A stretch of 64,000 nt of DNA from the NCBI RefSeq assembly GCF_008831285.2, contig NC_045143.1, forward strand, positions 24,432,302 through 24,496,301. The letters run 5' to 3'. The translations under genes and the position numbers were made by a program. Below are positions 32,200 to 64,000 of the stretch, piece by piece. Under the pieces are notes generated by a model. That model was not told the origin of the DNA. It saw only the letters and a list, made by a program, of their open reading frames with translations, and did no database searches. Position 1 is the first letter of the stretch. Each line of letters opens with the position of its first letter. This stretch comes from Nymphaea colorata. Lineage: Eukaryota; Streptophyta; Magnoliopsida; Nymphaeales; Nymphaeaceae.

Positions 32200-32610
32200 T
32201 TAAGAACCCCAACTATAAGTTTCCAAAAATCTTAAAACATAGGGCCCCCAAGATTCCTGAAAGAATTTGGTACCCAGATCTATTGGAGTAAAACCAATCC
32301 AAATGCCGACCATGGATGCCACATGCTCATTTGGCGTGTCCCCAAGATGGGACCCACAAGAGCGACAATCGACTATGATATTTGAAGGACGAGGCTGCCC
32401 ATCTTGAACAAAACGCCCCTCAAGGAAGCAATTGAACTTGCCCTACGTATTGTGTAGATTTAGGATGATTGTGCCCTCAACCATTTGAATTATCATGATC
32501 ACCTCATTTGAGTGAAGCAACCAATCACCATCAACTGTGAGACAAGTAGGTCATCATCAGCAATAAAGAAGAGTTTCTGGTGAACATAGTGAACAAAGTT
32601 TCTAATGAAT
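32200..32610 (-). pseudogene. Unidentified coding remnant
   Basis: Read on the - strand, coding-like composition spans about 410 bp with one TAG (32443-32445) and one frameshift. The distal part (to TAA at 32200) contains DGQPRPSNIIVDCRSCGSHL and ASMVGIWIGFTPIDLGT; the proximal part contains QKLFFIADDDLLVS and DGDWLLHSNEVIMIIQM. I do not recognise the family. It has no ATG-initiated frame of useful length. It could be a decayed host gene fragment or transposon-captured sequence. Confidence 0.3.
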
Positions 32611-33077
32611 ATAATGAAGATATTTTGTTAGTAACTTAGTGAGATTTCGCTTCTGGGGACCCACAATGCTATCAAGTTTTGGCAAGTCATTTGTGAATCC
32701 TGTAATACCAAATGTCCTTTGTTTAACATCTTCAAGTTGAAAAGCTCATCAAGAGTTCCATAATCTTACGGGGGCAGTGGGTGACTGCTCACTTTGTGAA
32801 AAAGGTGATTCGTTCTTACACCGGTGCTTCTATTATCTGTTTTCATTCATTCACTTTCTTTAGGTTGGAGAGTAATCCTAAAGTCCCTATCAGCCCCGAC
32901 ATGCCCGTTATCTTCTTATTTTCTAAATGTTGATATTAAGATTTGCAATGATAAAATTTTCTTGATATAATGTGCGATGTAGACACAGTTGGAGGCAGGA
33001 AAAAGTAACCAAGTGGCCAGGGCCGAGCAGAAACTCGGTGTGTTAAAAGGACATTGCATACGACGTTCGAGTAATAG

Positions 33078-33112
<35 letters not shown>

Positions 33113-33404
33113 GGAAGGGAGCAGAGATCGGCCTCCCACCTAGACAAGATGCTGAAGAGTCGGTTGGCACCAGCGAAGGAAGCCGGTGAGCAGCTGAGAA
33201 CAGGAACGCTGGTGAACATGTCGCCATGACACCGTTGATAAGCCTGCCAGAAAAGGTAAACGTCAGAATGCAAGATAGACCGAGAGAGCGAGAGAGGGAG
33301 TGGGAGAGAGACTTTGTCAAGAGCATGTTCCAGGCGATGAGTTCCGTTGGTAACCACGAAACAGAACGGAATCAGACAGCAAGAACGGAGGAACAGCCCC
33401 TCTT
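32611..33404. other. No gene; (GA)n microsatellite
   Basis: (GA)n at 33080-33109 sits in a purine-rich stretch (33060-33330) that opens several low-complexity frames on both strands. These are not credible genes. Confidence 0.55.
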
Positions 33405-33760
33405 TCGTAGGGTGTCAACGGATCAGATTGGAATTAGATATACTTTTTATTATATCCAAATTTTTGGATATTCATATATTCAGATTTGGATTAGGATTCG
33501 AATTCAAATAAAAAATTTATACCATATCTGAATCCGATTTTTAAGTTATACTTGAATCCGATCTGAATCTAAATTTTAAGTTATATCCGAATCCGAATCC
33601 GATTTTTAAGTTATACTTGAATCTGATCCGAATCTGAATTTTAAGTTACATCCGAATCCGATTGAATCCAACTTTTAAGATATATCCGAATCCGATTTAT
33701 GACTTTTAAGTCATATATAAATCTGATCCAAATCCGGTTTATGTACGAAAAGTATATATG
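33405..33760. repeat. hAT-type terminus with subterminal tandem repeats
   Basis: The segment begins GTAGGGTGTCAACGGATCAG, the kind of TAGGG(G)TGTCAACGGATC end found on plant hAT elements. It continues with about eight degenerate copies of a 25-30-bp unit containing GAATCCGATTTTTAAGTTATA. It lies about 0.6 kb beyond the C-terminal end of the hAT transposase remnant at 34385-36419, as expected for the 3' end of that element. The opposite terminus was not found. Confidence 0.55.
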
Positions 33761-34384
33761 AACCACTAAATGAACTATGAAACTCAATCTTAACATCACA
33801 CTAGCTCAAACTTGACTTATAATAATTGTCAACCTTATTAAGAGAGAAAGATATATATATATATATATAATATCCTCAAACTTCATTCTCTAGAGTATGC
33901 AAATTTAAATTTCCAAAATTGTACTTGGCTGTTGTTCGTTGATGCAACAAGAGATTAGACGAGTCATCATTGACAACTTCAATAACAATAAAAAATCACC
34001 ATATAGTCCAAGCTTGCAAAATTTTTCTTTCAATGCTTCCATTTGCCACAATGGATATGATTTTTCTATTTGGATATATATTTCAATCATGTTGATACTA
34101 TATTAAGGTCCTGAGGATAATGTTATCAAATTAACTTGCATTATGCAAATAAAAATTTTATTAAATAAACATCTTAGACACACGTAGCTGTAGGTTTTAA
34201 TTGACGCAATGAAAACAAATAAGTACAAAAGAATATATACCTCTAATTTATGATTCAGTTTTAATATATGCAGATGCAAATAGTGTTTCCTCTTCAAGTA
34301 AAAGTGCAGGGAAATCAAAATCATCTAACAAAATAATAAACTAAGCAGTACAAAAATATGCTTAATAGCATTAATAATAAGTAA

Positions 34385-36419
34385 ATTACCTTCAGCCTGA
34401 TCTCACAATCAATCTTGTGCACAAATCAAAGCTTCCACGATCTTTGTATCTAATCTACTTCTTTATAAATCAAGAATACGTCCACTTGTACTAAATGTTG
34501 ACTCTAATGCAATAGTTGATATAAGAATAGCTAAAATATCACATACTATTTTAGATAATATAAGGTATTTAAGTGCATTGACCTTCCACTATGTCAAAAT
34601 GTCAATTAGATTGTTTTTTGGATAAATAGATCTTTGAAATACAACTCCAAATCTGATTTTATGCATTTGGTTTTGTGATGATTCTTTAAGAAAATAATCT
34701 AGTGCACTTGTTCTAGGTTTCTTATTACAAGAAAATTTAATTAAAGAAGTAAAGCTAGATGTATTACTATTCTTTTCAACATCAACAATATAACCAGTAC
34801 TAGTAGAGAGTGTCTTTAATGCATAAATAGCTTTATATTCATCATAAAGATCACAAAGATAGTTCTGAATTGCAAAAACATATTCATATACTTCATCTTT
34901 ATAAAATTGCCTATAATAAAACTCAATTACTTTCATCTTAAAGAGGATCAAACACCATTGCAACTGCTAAAATTAAATTGCATATCATAATACGTCAAAC
35001 TTTGTTTTCATCTTCATTGCTATATTTGAAAGACAAATATCTAAACTTGAAGACATTTTTTTAATTTCCATATTTATTTCACAAAACTCTTTAAAGAAGA
35101 TATTAGAAGTTGGATACTTGACTGCAGAATGGGCATTAGTATTATAAAATATTTTTAAACTGTTATGAACAATAGTCACATTCTTCCACTCGTCCTTAGT
35201 CGGTGTCAAATGATAGTGATGATCAAGTTCTTGAAAACGACAAAAAACTTCTTTATATTGTAAAACTACATCAAGCATAAGAAATATTGAGTTCCATCTA
35301 GTTGGAACATCAAGACATAACTTTTTCTCACAAGCAACTTTGACATGACGCTCAAAAATTTAACATCGAGCCGGAGATGTCTTGATATATTTTATGTTTT
35401 TTCTAACCTTGTCAATCACATCACTTATTTCTTTGTACAACCAAATTAAGAGTATTCGCAGCATATCTTACTTGAAAAAATTTTCCATTACAAACAAGTG
35501 CATCCTTTTCAAGAAGTCATTCTATCAATTTTGTAACCATGATATCATTTGTCAAACAATTATCTAATGTAATTGAAAATAACTTGTGATCAATATTTCA
35601 TTTTAGTAAACAATCTTTGATGACTGATGCAAGTTTTTCTCCTGTATGAGATGTTTCAACCATAATAAAGTTGAGAACTTTCTTTTTTGTTTGTCAACTA
35701 TTATCAATATAATGTGCAGTTAAACATAAATAACCATATTTCTAACAAGACGAAATCCATATGATGTGAGACTAATCCTCTTATTATTCTTCTTTAAAAT
35801 ATCACGTAATTTTGTCATTTGATCTTCATAAATGTGTATGCAATTTGATCTGATAGTGTTATGTGACAATAACTTGAACTGTAGTTGTAATCTTTTAATA
35901 AACTTCTGAAAGTCTGAATGACTAACTATATAAAATGAATAGTCATGAAGAATAACCATATTGGCTAAATCAAGTTGGCTTTTATCTGAATCAAACTTGA
36001 AAGTACTAACAAATACATTTTCCATCATTAGTCCTTTTAATAATGTCTAGACATTGTTGGCTTAATTCTAAGTTAGGCCTTTTAAGACATGCTTTTAAAT
36101 GATTATTTAAACATGTGGTGCTCATCTTACTATTGCAATCTATAGATACTTTACAATGTTGACAAACAACACGTTGAATACTTGATTCGTTTATTGTACA
36201 GTGTTGACAAACAACACGTTGAATACCTGATTCGTTTATTGTACAGTGTTGACAAACAACACGTTGAATACCTGATTCGTTTATTGTCCTGTTAAACTCC
36301 TTCCATATAGTTGATCTTAGTGACTTGGCTTTCATAAGAATCATATCAACTTTTATATTATTAGTGGAGACAAGACTAAAAGCATTGGCACCAGATGTTG
36401 TAGAATCCATAAATTGCAT
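34385..36419 (-). pseudogene. BED-finger hAT transposase, degenerate
   Basis: The order on the - strand follows DAYSLEEPER/RICESLEEPER-like hAT transposases. The N-terminus holds a BED zinc finger (SLRSTIWKEFNRT, repeated VVCQHC, CLNNHLKACLKRP) at 36419-36010. Then come LDLANMVILHDYSF and FKLLSHNTIRSNCIHIYED (36000-35800), NFIMVETSHTGEKL, SITLDNCLTND, CLDVPTRWNS-like (about 35300), FQELDHHYHLTPTKDEW (35220) and a C-terminal dimerisation segment KVNALKYLILSKIVCDILAI, ALESTFSTSGRILD (about 34590-34440). Many stops and frameshifts separate these. The CxxC half of the BED finger is present three times through a 45-bp in-frame triplication (36153-36287). Not functional as read. Confidence 0.85.
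36153..36287 (-). repeat. Three 45-bp tandem copies in the BED finger
   Basis: Units 36153-36197, 36198-36242 and 36243-36287 differ at a few bases. Each encodes TINESGIQRVVCQHC or a close variant (15 residues) on the - strand, so the reading frame is kept and the CxxC pair is triplicated. Confidence 0.93.
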
Positions 36420-37727
36420 AAATAAAAAATAAAAGACCTTGACTAAACCACTAAAGATATATGACCTAACTTGACCACTAAAGATGTGTTCTAGTTGAAT
36501 CAGTAGTACATGTGAATTTCTCTTTCACACCATACTAAGCATTCCTCTATCTCACACTTGTGATCATCAAGCATTTTAATATCCAAGTGAGTTTGCTTTA
36601 ACTGCAATAAACATATCATTTATCAACTAAAGCAAGAATATAGCCTTCTATGCATAAGATGACATATGACACCATTTGACTTGCAATCTTCCGAAATGCA
36701 GGAGATTGGTGTTTTCATCAGTACAGAACAACTAATAATTCTTTAATATTTTAAAAAATATATTGAGGACATAAAAAAAGGCCTATAAGATCAACTGTAT
36801 CAAAAATATAAAGATGGGTCAACCTTTTCATTATGACATATGAATCAGCCAATTTGAATCCAACATATGGCATCTACAGATAAAGTTTTACATCTTTTTT
36901 AATAGTGTTCATTTTCATATACTTTGTCGATGTATGTATACATATAGATATATATATTCAGTTTGATTTTTTTTTACAACACTGTATCATACCATTTCTG
37001 AAGATATGTTGGTTTCTTGTATAAGAAAAATTCATTCAAACAGTGGCACCTAATGGCCCATCAAAGATTTAGTTACACTTCCAACTATGAAACTAGCACC
37101 ATGCATATGCTTTGGCATATTGATTTTTGTGTAGTGCATTAAAAATAAAAGAACCATAATTAACATCCACCCAATAAAGGAGAAGGAGGAGCTGTGTACA
37201 GAACCAATATGTGACAAAAGTAATCAATAAAAAATCGCTAATGCGAAGAGCTCCTGGTTAAGCTAATTATGTTGAGAATCAAAGCAATAAGGTCTTTTCA
37301 ATTTCATTTTACATGTTCTTTGCAAAACAATTTCTATTTTAATGAAAAGTTAGCAAGAATAGGTTCTAAGGTGGGTAAAGAGAAAAATTGGCCGATAAAA
37401 ATCACACAAGGCAGCAACTAGTAGTTCAAAACTTACCATTAATATAGGAGTTGTTGTGGAGAGAAAGCCCTTTTTGATCATTGCCAAACCAAAAAACAGA
37501 GATAAGTGCAGAAAATGAGGTAAGTTCTAGCAATTACCTTACGTTTATTACTATAGCTAGTAAGAAAATGCAGTTTAGAAAAATAAAAAACAAATGAAGT
37601 CAGTACAGAAGACTCACCAAAGAAATGCAGCAGATTAGAGGACCCAACTTAAGACAGAGATCCTGCACATCGATGTGTCTTATGCGCAAAGCACCAGAAC
37701 CTGATGTGCCTGATGCGCTAAGCACCA
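36420..37727. other. No gene recognised
   Basis: A/T-rich. The 5' terminus expected for the hAT element should lie here but no CCGTTGACACCCTA-like end was seen. Confidence 0.45.
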
Positions 37728-38395
37728 GTGCATGTTCAAGGCCCTGCACCAAGAGTTGATTTAATGGTAACAGGTCTTCAAATTTTGCCTGTTGTTAGGC
37801 AGGCAAGGTTTAAGCATCTACAGAAGCAAATTTACAAGGTATGCTGGAAACATATGGAAATCATCGTCAAAAAGTATATTTTTTATGGCATTATATTATA
37901 AAAATGTAACCTACTTGTTTTTTCAGGTTCAGAAGCATGATGTCACTCAAATTTACATCCTCAGATTCAGATGGATTGTCTGGCACTGTTGTGAGAGTTA
38001 AACAGATCCGAAACAGTTTTCCATTTGGTACATGCATCGGTAGGACTGGGCTTTCGACAATGAAGATTTTTTTGATTTCTTTGTGAACAATTTTAACTGG
38101 GTTGTCTTTGGCAATGAACTGAAGTGAGCCTCAATAAGGAAATTTAAATTACAAGAATGCAGATGAAATGTTGGATTTATGCTTAAGCCATGGCATAGAG
38201 ACCAGAGGCCACTACATCTTCTGGGAAGTGCAATCTACCATAGAGTGGGTGCAATCTTTAAACAGTAATGACCTGAGGACTGCTGTGCAGAATCGTCTGA
38301 CCAGCCTTCTTTCAAGGTACAAAGGCAGGTTCAGACACTATGATGTAAATAATGAAATGCTGCATAGGTCCTTTCACCCAATAATCATATTAGCT
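37728..38395 (+). pseudogene. GH10 endo-1,4-beta-xylanase fragment, broken
   Basis: Translating across frames gives the linker and catalytic start of a plant GH10 xylanase: HVQGPAPRVDLMVTGLQILP, ARFKHLQKQIYK (37728-37839), then a retained intron (GTATGC..TTTTTTCAG, 37840-37926) and VQKHDV. After a 1-base shift comes LSGTVVRVKQIRNSFPFGTC, after another NEDFFDFFVNNFNWVVFGNE, then a TGA and a shift, and NYKNADEMLDLCLSHGIETR, GHYIFWEV, NRLTSLLSRYKGRFRHYDVN. The acid/base Glu of the DVNNEM motif is present near 38355. Homology stops at LHRSFHP, so the nucleophile-bearing half of the barrel is absent. Intron retention argues for a duplicated genomic fragment rather than a processed copy. Dead as an enzyme. 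Confidence 0.85.
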
Positions 38396-39423
38396 GGTGG
38401 ATGTGGAAACAAGTTGCATGATCATCCTCAGCATTTCACCCAAAAACCTACATCTTCAGAGTAGAAAATGTCTAATATGGTAGAAGTTTGCCAGTCTGAA
38501 GACAAGATGGGGGGAGCCAACGGGAAGGGCGCCTACAGCTTGTATTCCAATTGCAACCTAGCAAAAAAGGCATACCTGTGCTATTGAAGTGAAGCACTCA
38601 GGTAACGGGAAGGCAGAAAGCTGCCCTGTGCAATAATCACCGGGAAGGGCGCCTTCAGGATGGGAGCAGCAGGGGAAGGGTGCGACAGGCGGACGGGAAT
38701 TGGTGATTCCAGCCGACACGACCACCAGTCCGGTGGAGCTCGGGTCGGTTGGAAGCGCAACACCCCTGGGATGTGACCTGAGCTACTTTCTCGGTAAATG
38801 GTTGCCGGTGGTAACAACTCCGTACAGATGAACAACGACACCAGACATCTATGTATCTCCTGCACGCGAACAGGGAAAGGGCGGTGCAGAAGGACAGCCA
38901 CGGAGGTCTACGTTTCTTCTTCACGCATGCATGGAAAGAACACCGCGGAGGTTCTTTTTTGTTGGTGGGTGGTGTCGGAAGAAACGATGGGAAGAAGAAG
39001 GGCCGCTGCATTCTTCTTCACGTGTGCAGGAAAAGAACACCGACTGAAATTCTTTTCTGTTCTTCTTTTTTTTTTTGCTGGTGGGTGCCAATAATCTTCA
39101 ATAGCTTGCATTAACAACCAATAGAAAAGAATTTTTTTGAGAAGAAAAAAAGAACAGGCGGGAAGCTCTCATTTTCATTCTAAATCAGGTCTTATATAAC
39201 TTGGAAGCTACAACTCCAATTGAGCGTAAAGGGTTCGTGGTTTTTTAAATTTCAATTTCATGTCCAACCTAAAGCTAGTTGACATATAACAAAAATTAAA
39301 AAATTATGTTTCGGCTTCACTTAAAATTTTAAAACAACTATTGTTTGACCCTTGCAACAAAAAATTCCTTGATCAACCCCTACCCTTACGTATTTAAAGA
39401 AATGAGTTTAAGTGTGTCATCTA
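38396..39423. other. No gene; GC-rich patch with imperfect duplications
   Basis: 38,480-39,090 is unusually GC-rich for the region and opens overlapping frames on both strands. Two imperfect copies of a unit beginning TTCTTCTTCACG and ending TTGGTGGGTG/CTGGTGGGTG (about 38912-38970 and 39012-39088) and a repeated CGGGAAGGGCGCCT explain some of them. No family resemblance. Confidence 0.5.
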
Positions 39424-40466
39424 AACATATGAACTAATTCTTAAAAACTAATTAAAAAACTATTTTTCACGAATCCAATTCTTTCAAAAAAACTTTTTAT
39501 GAGGATGTCATCCAAACAAATGCTTAAATTTTATTATAGTTAGCAGCATATATATACTATGCATGTGCATAAAAAGCCGACTAAAATTTGAGACGAGGTA
39601 GACATAATAGAGAGATATGCTCATGCAGACTTTTTTTTTTATAGTGAATCTGACTATAAATTGATCAATTTTTTTTTTGACTAGTATATTTGTCTTTCAT
39701 ACTTTTTTAATAATAATTATGCATATTGAACATTGATTGGTTTATTTTAAAATAATAACATATTTTAATTGAGTAAACTATTATTTCATAATGATCACTT
39801 ATTGCGAATTATTAAATTAGGTGACCCATATTATTTTTCATTTAAAAAAGATATTATTTAATTATTTTTTCTCATTTCATTGAGTTAATTGAAATAATTT
39901 GTGTTACATTCGTAAAAAGAGTGTTCAATGATATAAGAGATAACATATGAACTAATTATTAAAAACTAATTAAAAAACTATTTTTTCACGTATCCAATTC
40001 TTTCAAAAAAAACTTTTTATGAGGATGCCATCCAAACAAATGCTTAAATTTTATTATAGTTAGTGGCATATATATAATATGCAGGTGCATAAAAAGCCGA
40101 CTAAAATTTGAAAGGGGGCAGACATAATGGAGAGATATGCTCATGCAGCTTTTTTTTTTAGTGAATTTGACTATAAATTCCTTTATATTGATCAATTTCT
40201 TTTTTTGACTAGTATATTTGACTTTCATACTTTTTCAATAATAATTATGCATATTGAACATTGATTGGTTTATTTTTAAATAATAACATATTTTAATTGA
40301 GTAAACTATTATTTCATGATGATCACTTATTGCGATATTAAATTAGGTGACCCATATTATTTTTTATTTAAAAAAGATATTATTTAGTATTTTTTCTCAT
40401 TTCATTGAGTTAATTGAAATAATTTGTGTTACATCCGTAAAAAGACTGTTCAATGATATCAGAGAT
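39424..40466. repeat. 518-bp tandem duplication, two copies
   Basis: 39424-39941 and 39942-40466 are direct tandem copies that look about 95% identical, both running from AACATATGAACTAATT-type to ATGATAT(A/C)AGAGAT-type sequence. Differences are scattered substitutions and short homopolymer indels. Very A/T-rich, no coding potential. Confidence 0.88.
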
Positions 40467-42633
40467 AATTTATTAGTCATCTTACCTTTATTACAATTTT
40501 ATGTTTTTATATAAAATTACATATTAAATCCAATTATATATAAGATAATTTATTAAATGAAACAATTTGTTGTTTTCCTACTAGTTAAAGGTTTTTGCTT
40601 TTAAATTTGTGAATTATGTGTTGTTATATATCAAATACCTAAGACTTTTGAATAAATTAATGATTATACAAAATAATTTACTTGTTAAATATATTTATTT
40701 GAGATTATGCACAACAAAGATGCTTTCAACTTAAAATGAATATCATAATGCGTTTAACATTTTCTATTTATTATAAAACATATTTTCTTTTAAGTTGGTT
40801 TTTAAAAAAGGTATATTTTTTCTTATCAACTTTTTTTTTCATATGTGATGTACATGCCAATATATTTTTTTTGAAACCTATCATTTTTTAAATACATAAT
40901 ATAGCTATTCATGAAACCAATTTGACATAAAAGTCCATTAAAAAATTTGTAGTTCTAAAGTGTCTTTTTCATATTTTTAAAAATTTCCATTTTGTTGAAT
41001 TTCTTAATTGAAGTTTTCTTTATTATTTTCAATAAAATAAATATATTATTTAAAATATCCTGCTTAGTTGATGCTTTAACTATAATAGTTTGCTTGATTA
41101 CACAAAAAATTTTGATTAAATATAGTATTATTTAATTAATTAATTAGTTTTACGTGATATAATTTTAAATATTTTAAGTTAAATGGTATATATGATCTCT
41201 ATAAGGATATTATTATACAATAGTTGCTCCATGGAACAAATCCAGTGTCCTTCCTGTCAATGTTGTTCTGTGTTTGATGTTTGTGTCAAAATTTCATAAA
41301 ACGGATATCCTTTCCTTTGTGAGGAAAAACGGCCTCTTAGAGTCCAAAATTAGGGTCCATGTTCATTACGAACGCCAAAGCAAGGGTACCACTTATAATG
41401 CACGACAAAAAAAGAATGTGGTTTTCGTCGAACTTTTAGGCAGAGAATGTGGTTTTCGTCGAACTTTTAGGCAGCTCCGACCGCTTAGGACAGAACTCAC
41501 CCCCGTGTTCGAGGCTTCTCCCTATAGAAAAGCTGAATAGAACGTCTTTAATGAAAGTCAAATCCTTGATCTACGACGTTGGTTATCAAGAATATCTAAA
41601 AGGTCGCCATTTAATGTTTGAGGACCGGAAAAAAAACAAGAGGGGCAACACATTCTGGCAACGAGAAATTTCATACAATATAGTATTTTGTTAGAGATGT
41701 TGTATGGTCGGTTTTAGCTTTTTATAATTTTAAAATTTTAATAGAGATTTTTCATATCGATTTTTAATGTCTCGTATTTGGCTGTTTTAAATAAAGGTAT
41801 GTTTTAAAAGAAACTCTTTAAATATAACCATTAAAAAATGTAAAGTAAAGAAGAAAACATGATTGCTTTTCAATTAAGCATGATTTGAGACTCAACACAA
41901 AATATTGAAAATTTAATATGAAATCATATATAGGTGGCTAAACTGGCAATATTTGAAAGCAATTGGGCACAGTGGAGACACAATACTTCGATAAACATAT
42001 AAAGCAGGAAAATGAGAAAAAACACAACATTTAAATCTTCATCCTTTGATAACTTGCCCAAAAACAATGCCGAGCAGACAAACTAGTAATATACTGCAGA
42101 ACCAAGATATGACAGACGTCAGCACTTTCAACACGTTCTAAAAGATTAACTCTCGTTGTTTAAAGAAGAGGGAGAAGCCCGGGGAAACGAAAAATTCAAA
42201 ATCAAATAACTGAAGCAAGAATATAGTCATATCGGATTCAGACAAACTAAGTACATGATAAGGTATTATGTACCGCTTTCCCTGCGAGTCATAATTGTCA
42301 AATGTGACTTCATCAACGGCTTAAACATTTCCTTCCTACAATTTCCATCTTTCACGTATAGAAATAGGAAAAAGGAGAGCGCATTGCCTGGTTCTGAGAT
42401 CCCGCCTTAATAAATAAAGGTCGTACACTAGCCTAAGGGAACTTTTGACCTTTTCCAATTAAGAAAGTGGGGCAGGAAATAAGAGGAATGCCCATCGACA
42501 TGATGTACCATGCTCAACAAGCTTCTCAGTATGCCTAAAGCAAATTACATGTTACAATAAGGACACAAATTGAAGGTGGAAAAAAGATACAAGCAATGAG
42601 ATCTCCGAAAATTCACGTCAAAAGTCAAGAGAA
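40467..42633. other. Intergenic; MSI1 3' flank at the right end
   Basis: A/T-rich. A 31-bp perfect tandem duplication lies at 41414-41475 (unit starts GAATGTGGTTTTCGTC), inside a + strand open frame without family resemblance. The last few hundred bases before 42634 should include the MSI1 3' UTR. Confidence 0.5.

Positions 42634-64000
<21,367 letters not shown>

Noticed and set aside
32916-33357. Several overlapping open frames on both strands
   Set aside because: Created by a (GA)n microsatellite and purine-rich flanks; products are Ser/Leu or Arg/Glu runs.
38581-39117. Cluster of open frames on both strands
   Set aside because: GC-rich, repetitive patch without splice-compatible or conserved protein; frames overlap heavily and none has family resemblance.
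41274-41694. Two overlapping + strand open frames
   Set aside because: A 31-bp tandem duplication fuses frames here; the products match nothing I know and contain no domain pattern.

Overview
The window is nuclear DNA from a flowering plant (introns with GT..AG ends, Ty1/copia and hAT elements, plant-type MSI1 and NOP9/APUM23 proteins). The species cannot be fixed from the sequence. Long, transposon-packed introns suggest a large genome. I see no bacterial-type operons, CRISPR arrays, or rRNA or tRNA genes.

Two conserved host genes converge. On the + strand, five exons between 3,895 and 25,945 encode the C-terminal 266 residues of a NOP9-like Pumilio protein (APUM23 type, pre-rRNA processing); its upstream exons were not found. 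On the - strand, five exons between 62,493 and 42,634 encode the C-terminal 309 residues of the WD40 histone-binding protein MSI1 (CAF-1/PRC2 subunit, RBBP4/7 family); the N-terminal exon(s) lie beyond the right edge.

Most other sequence is mobile DNA. The last APUM23 intron (17,973 bp) holds a nest: an old hAT-like repeat broken by Copia-1 (8,232-13,302) and Copia-2 (13,733-24,239), with Copia-2 itself broken by Copia-3 (18,498-23,844). Copia-3 has LTRs that look identical, a 5-bp target duplication and one uninterrupted 1,441-residue gag-pol frame, so it is very young and possibly competent. The third visible MSI1 intron holds Copia-5 (50,110-55,607) and two copies of a non-autonomous hAT-type element (47,802-48,550 and 48,761-49,454), the first with a perfect 8-bp target duplication.

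Between the two genes (25.9-42.6 kb) lie a Copia fragment, a zinc-knuckle fragment, unidentified coding debris, a degenerate BED-finger hAT transposase (34.4-36.4 kb) with an in-frame triplication in its zinc finger, a broken GH10 xylanase fragment that kept its intron (37.7-38.4 kb), and a 518-bp tandem duplication. I found no clearly new molecular system. The most notable items are the intact Copia-3, the layered nest inside an essential-type gene, the hAT non-autonomous family with a probable coding relative at 1.1-2.5 kb, and the BED-finger triplication.
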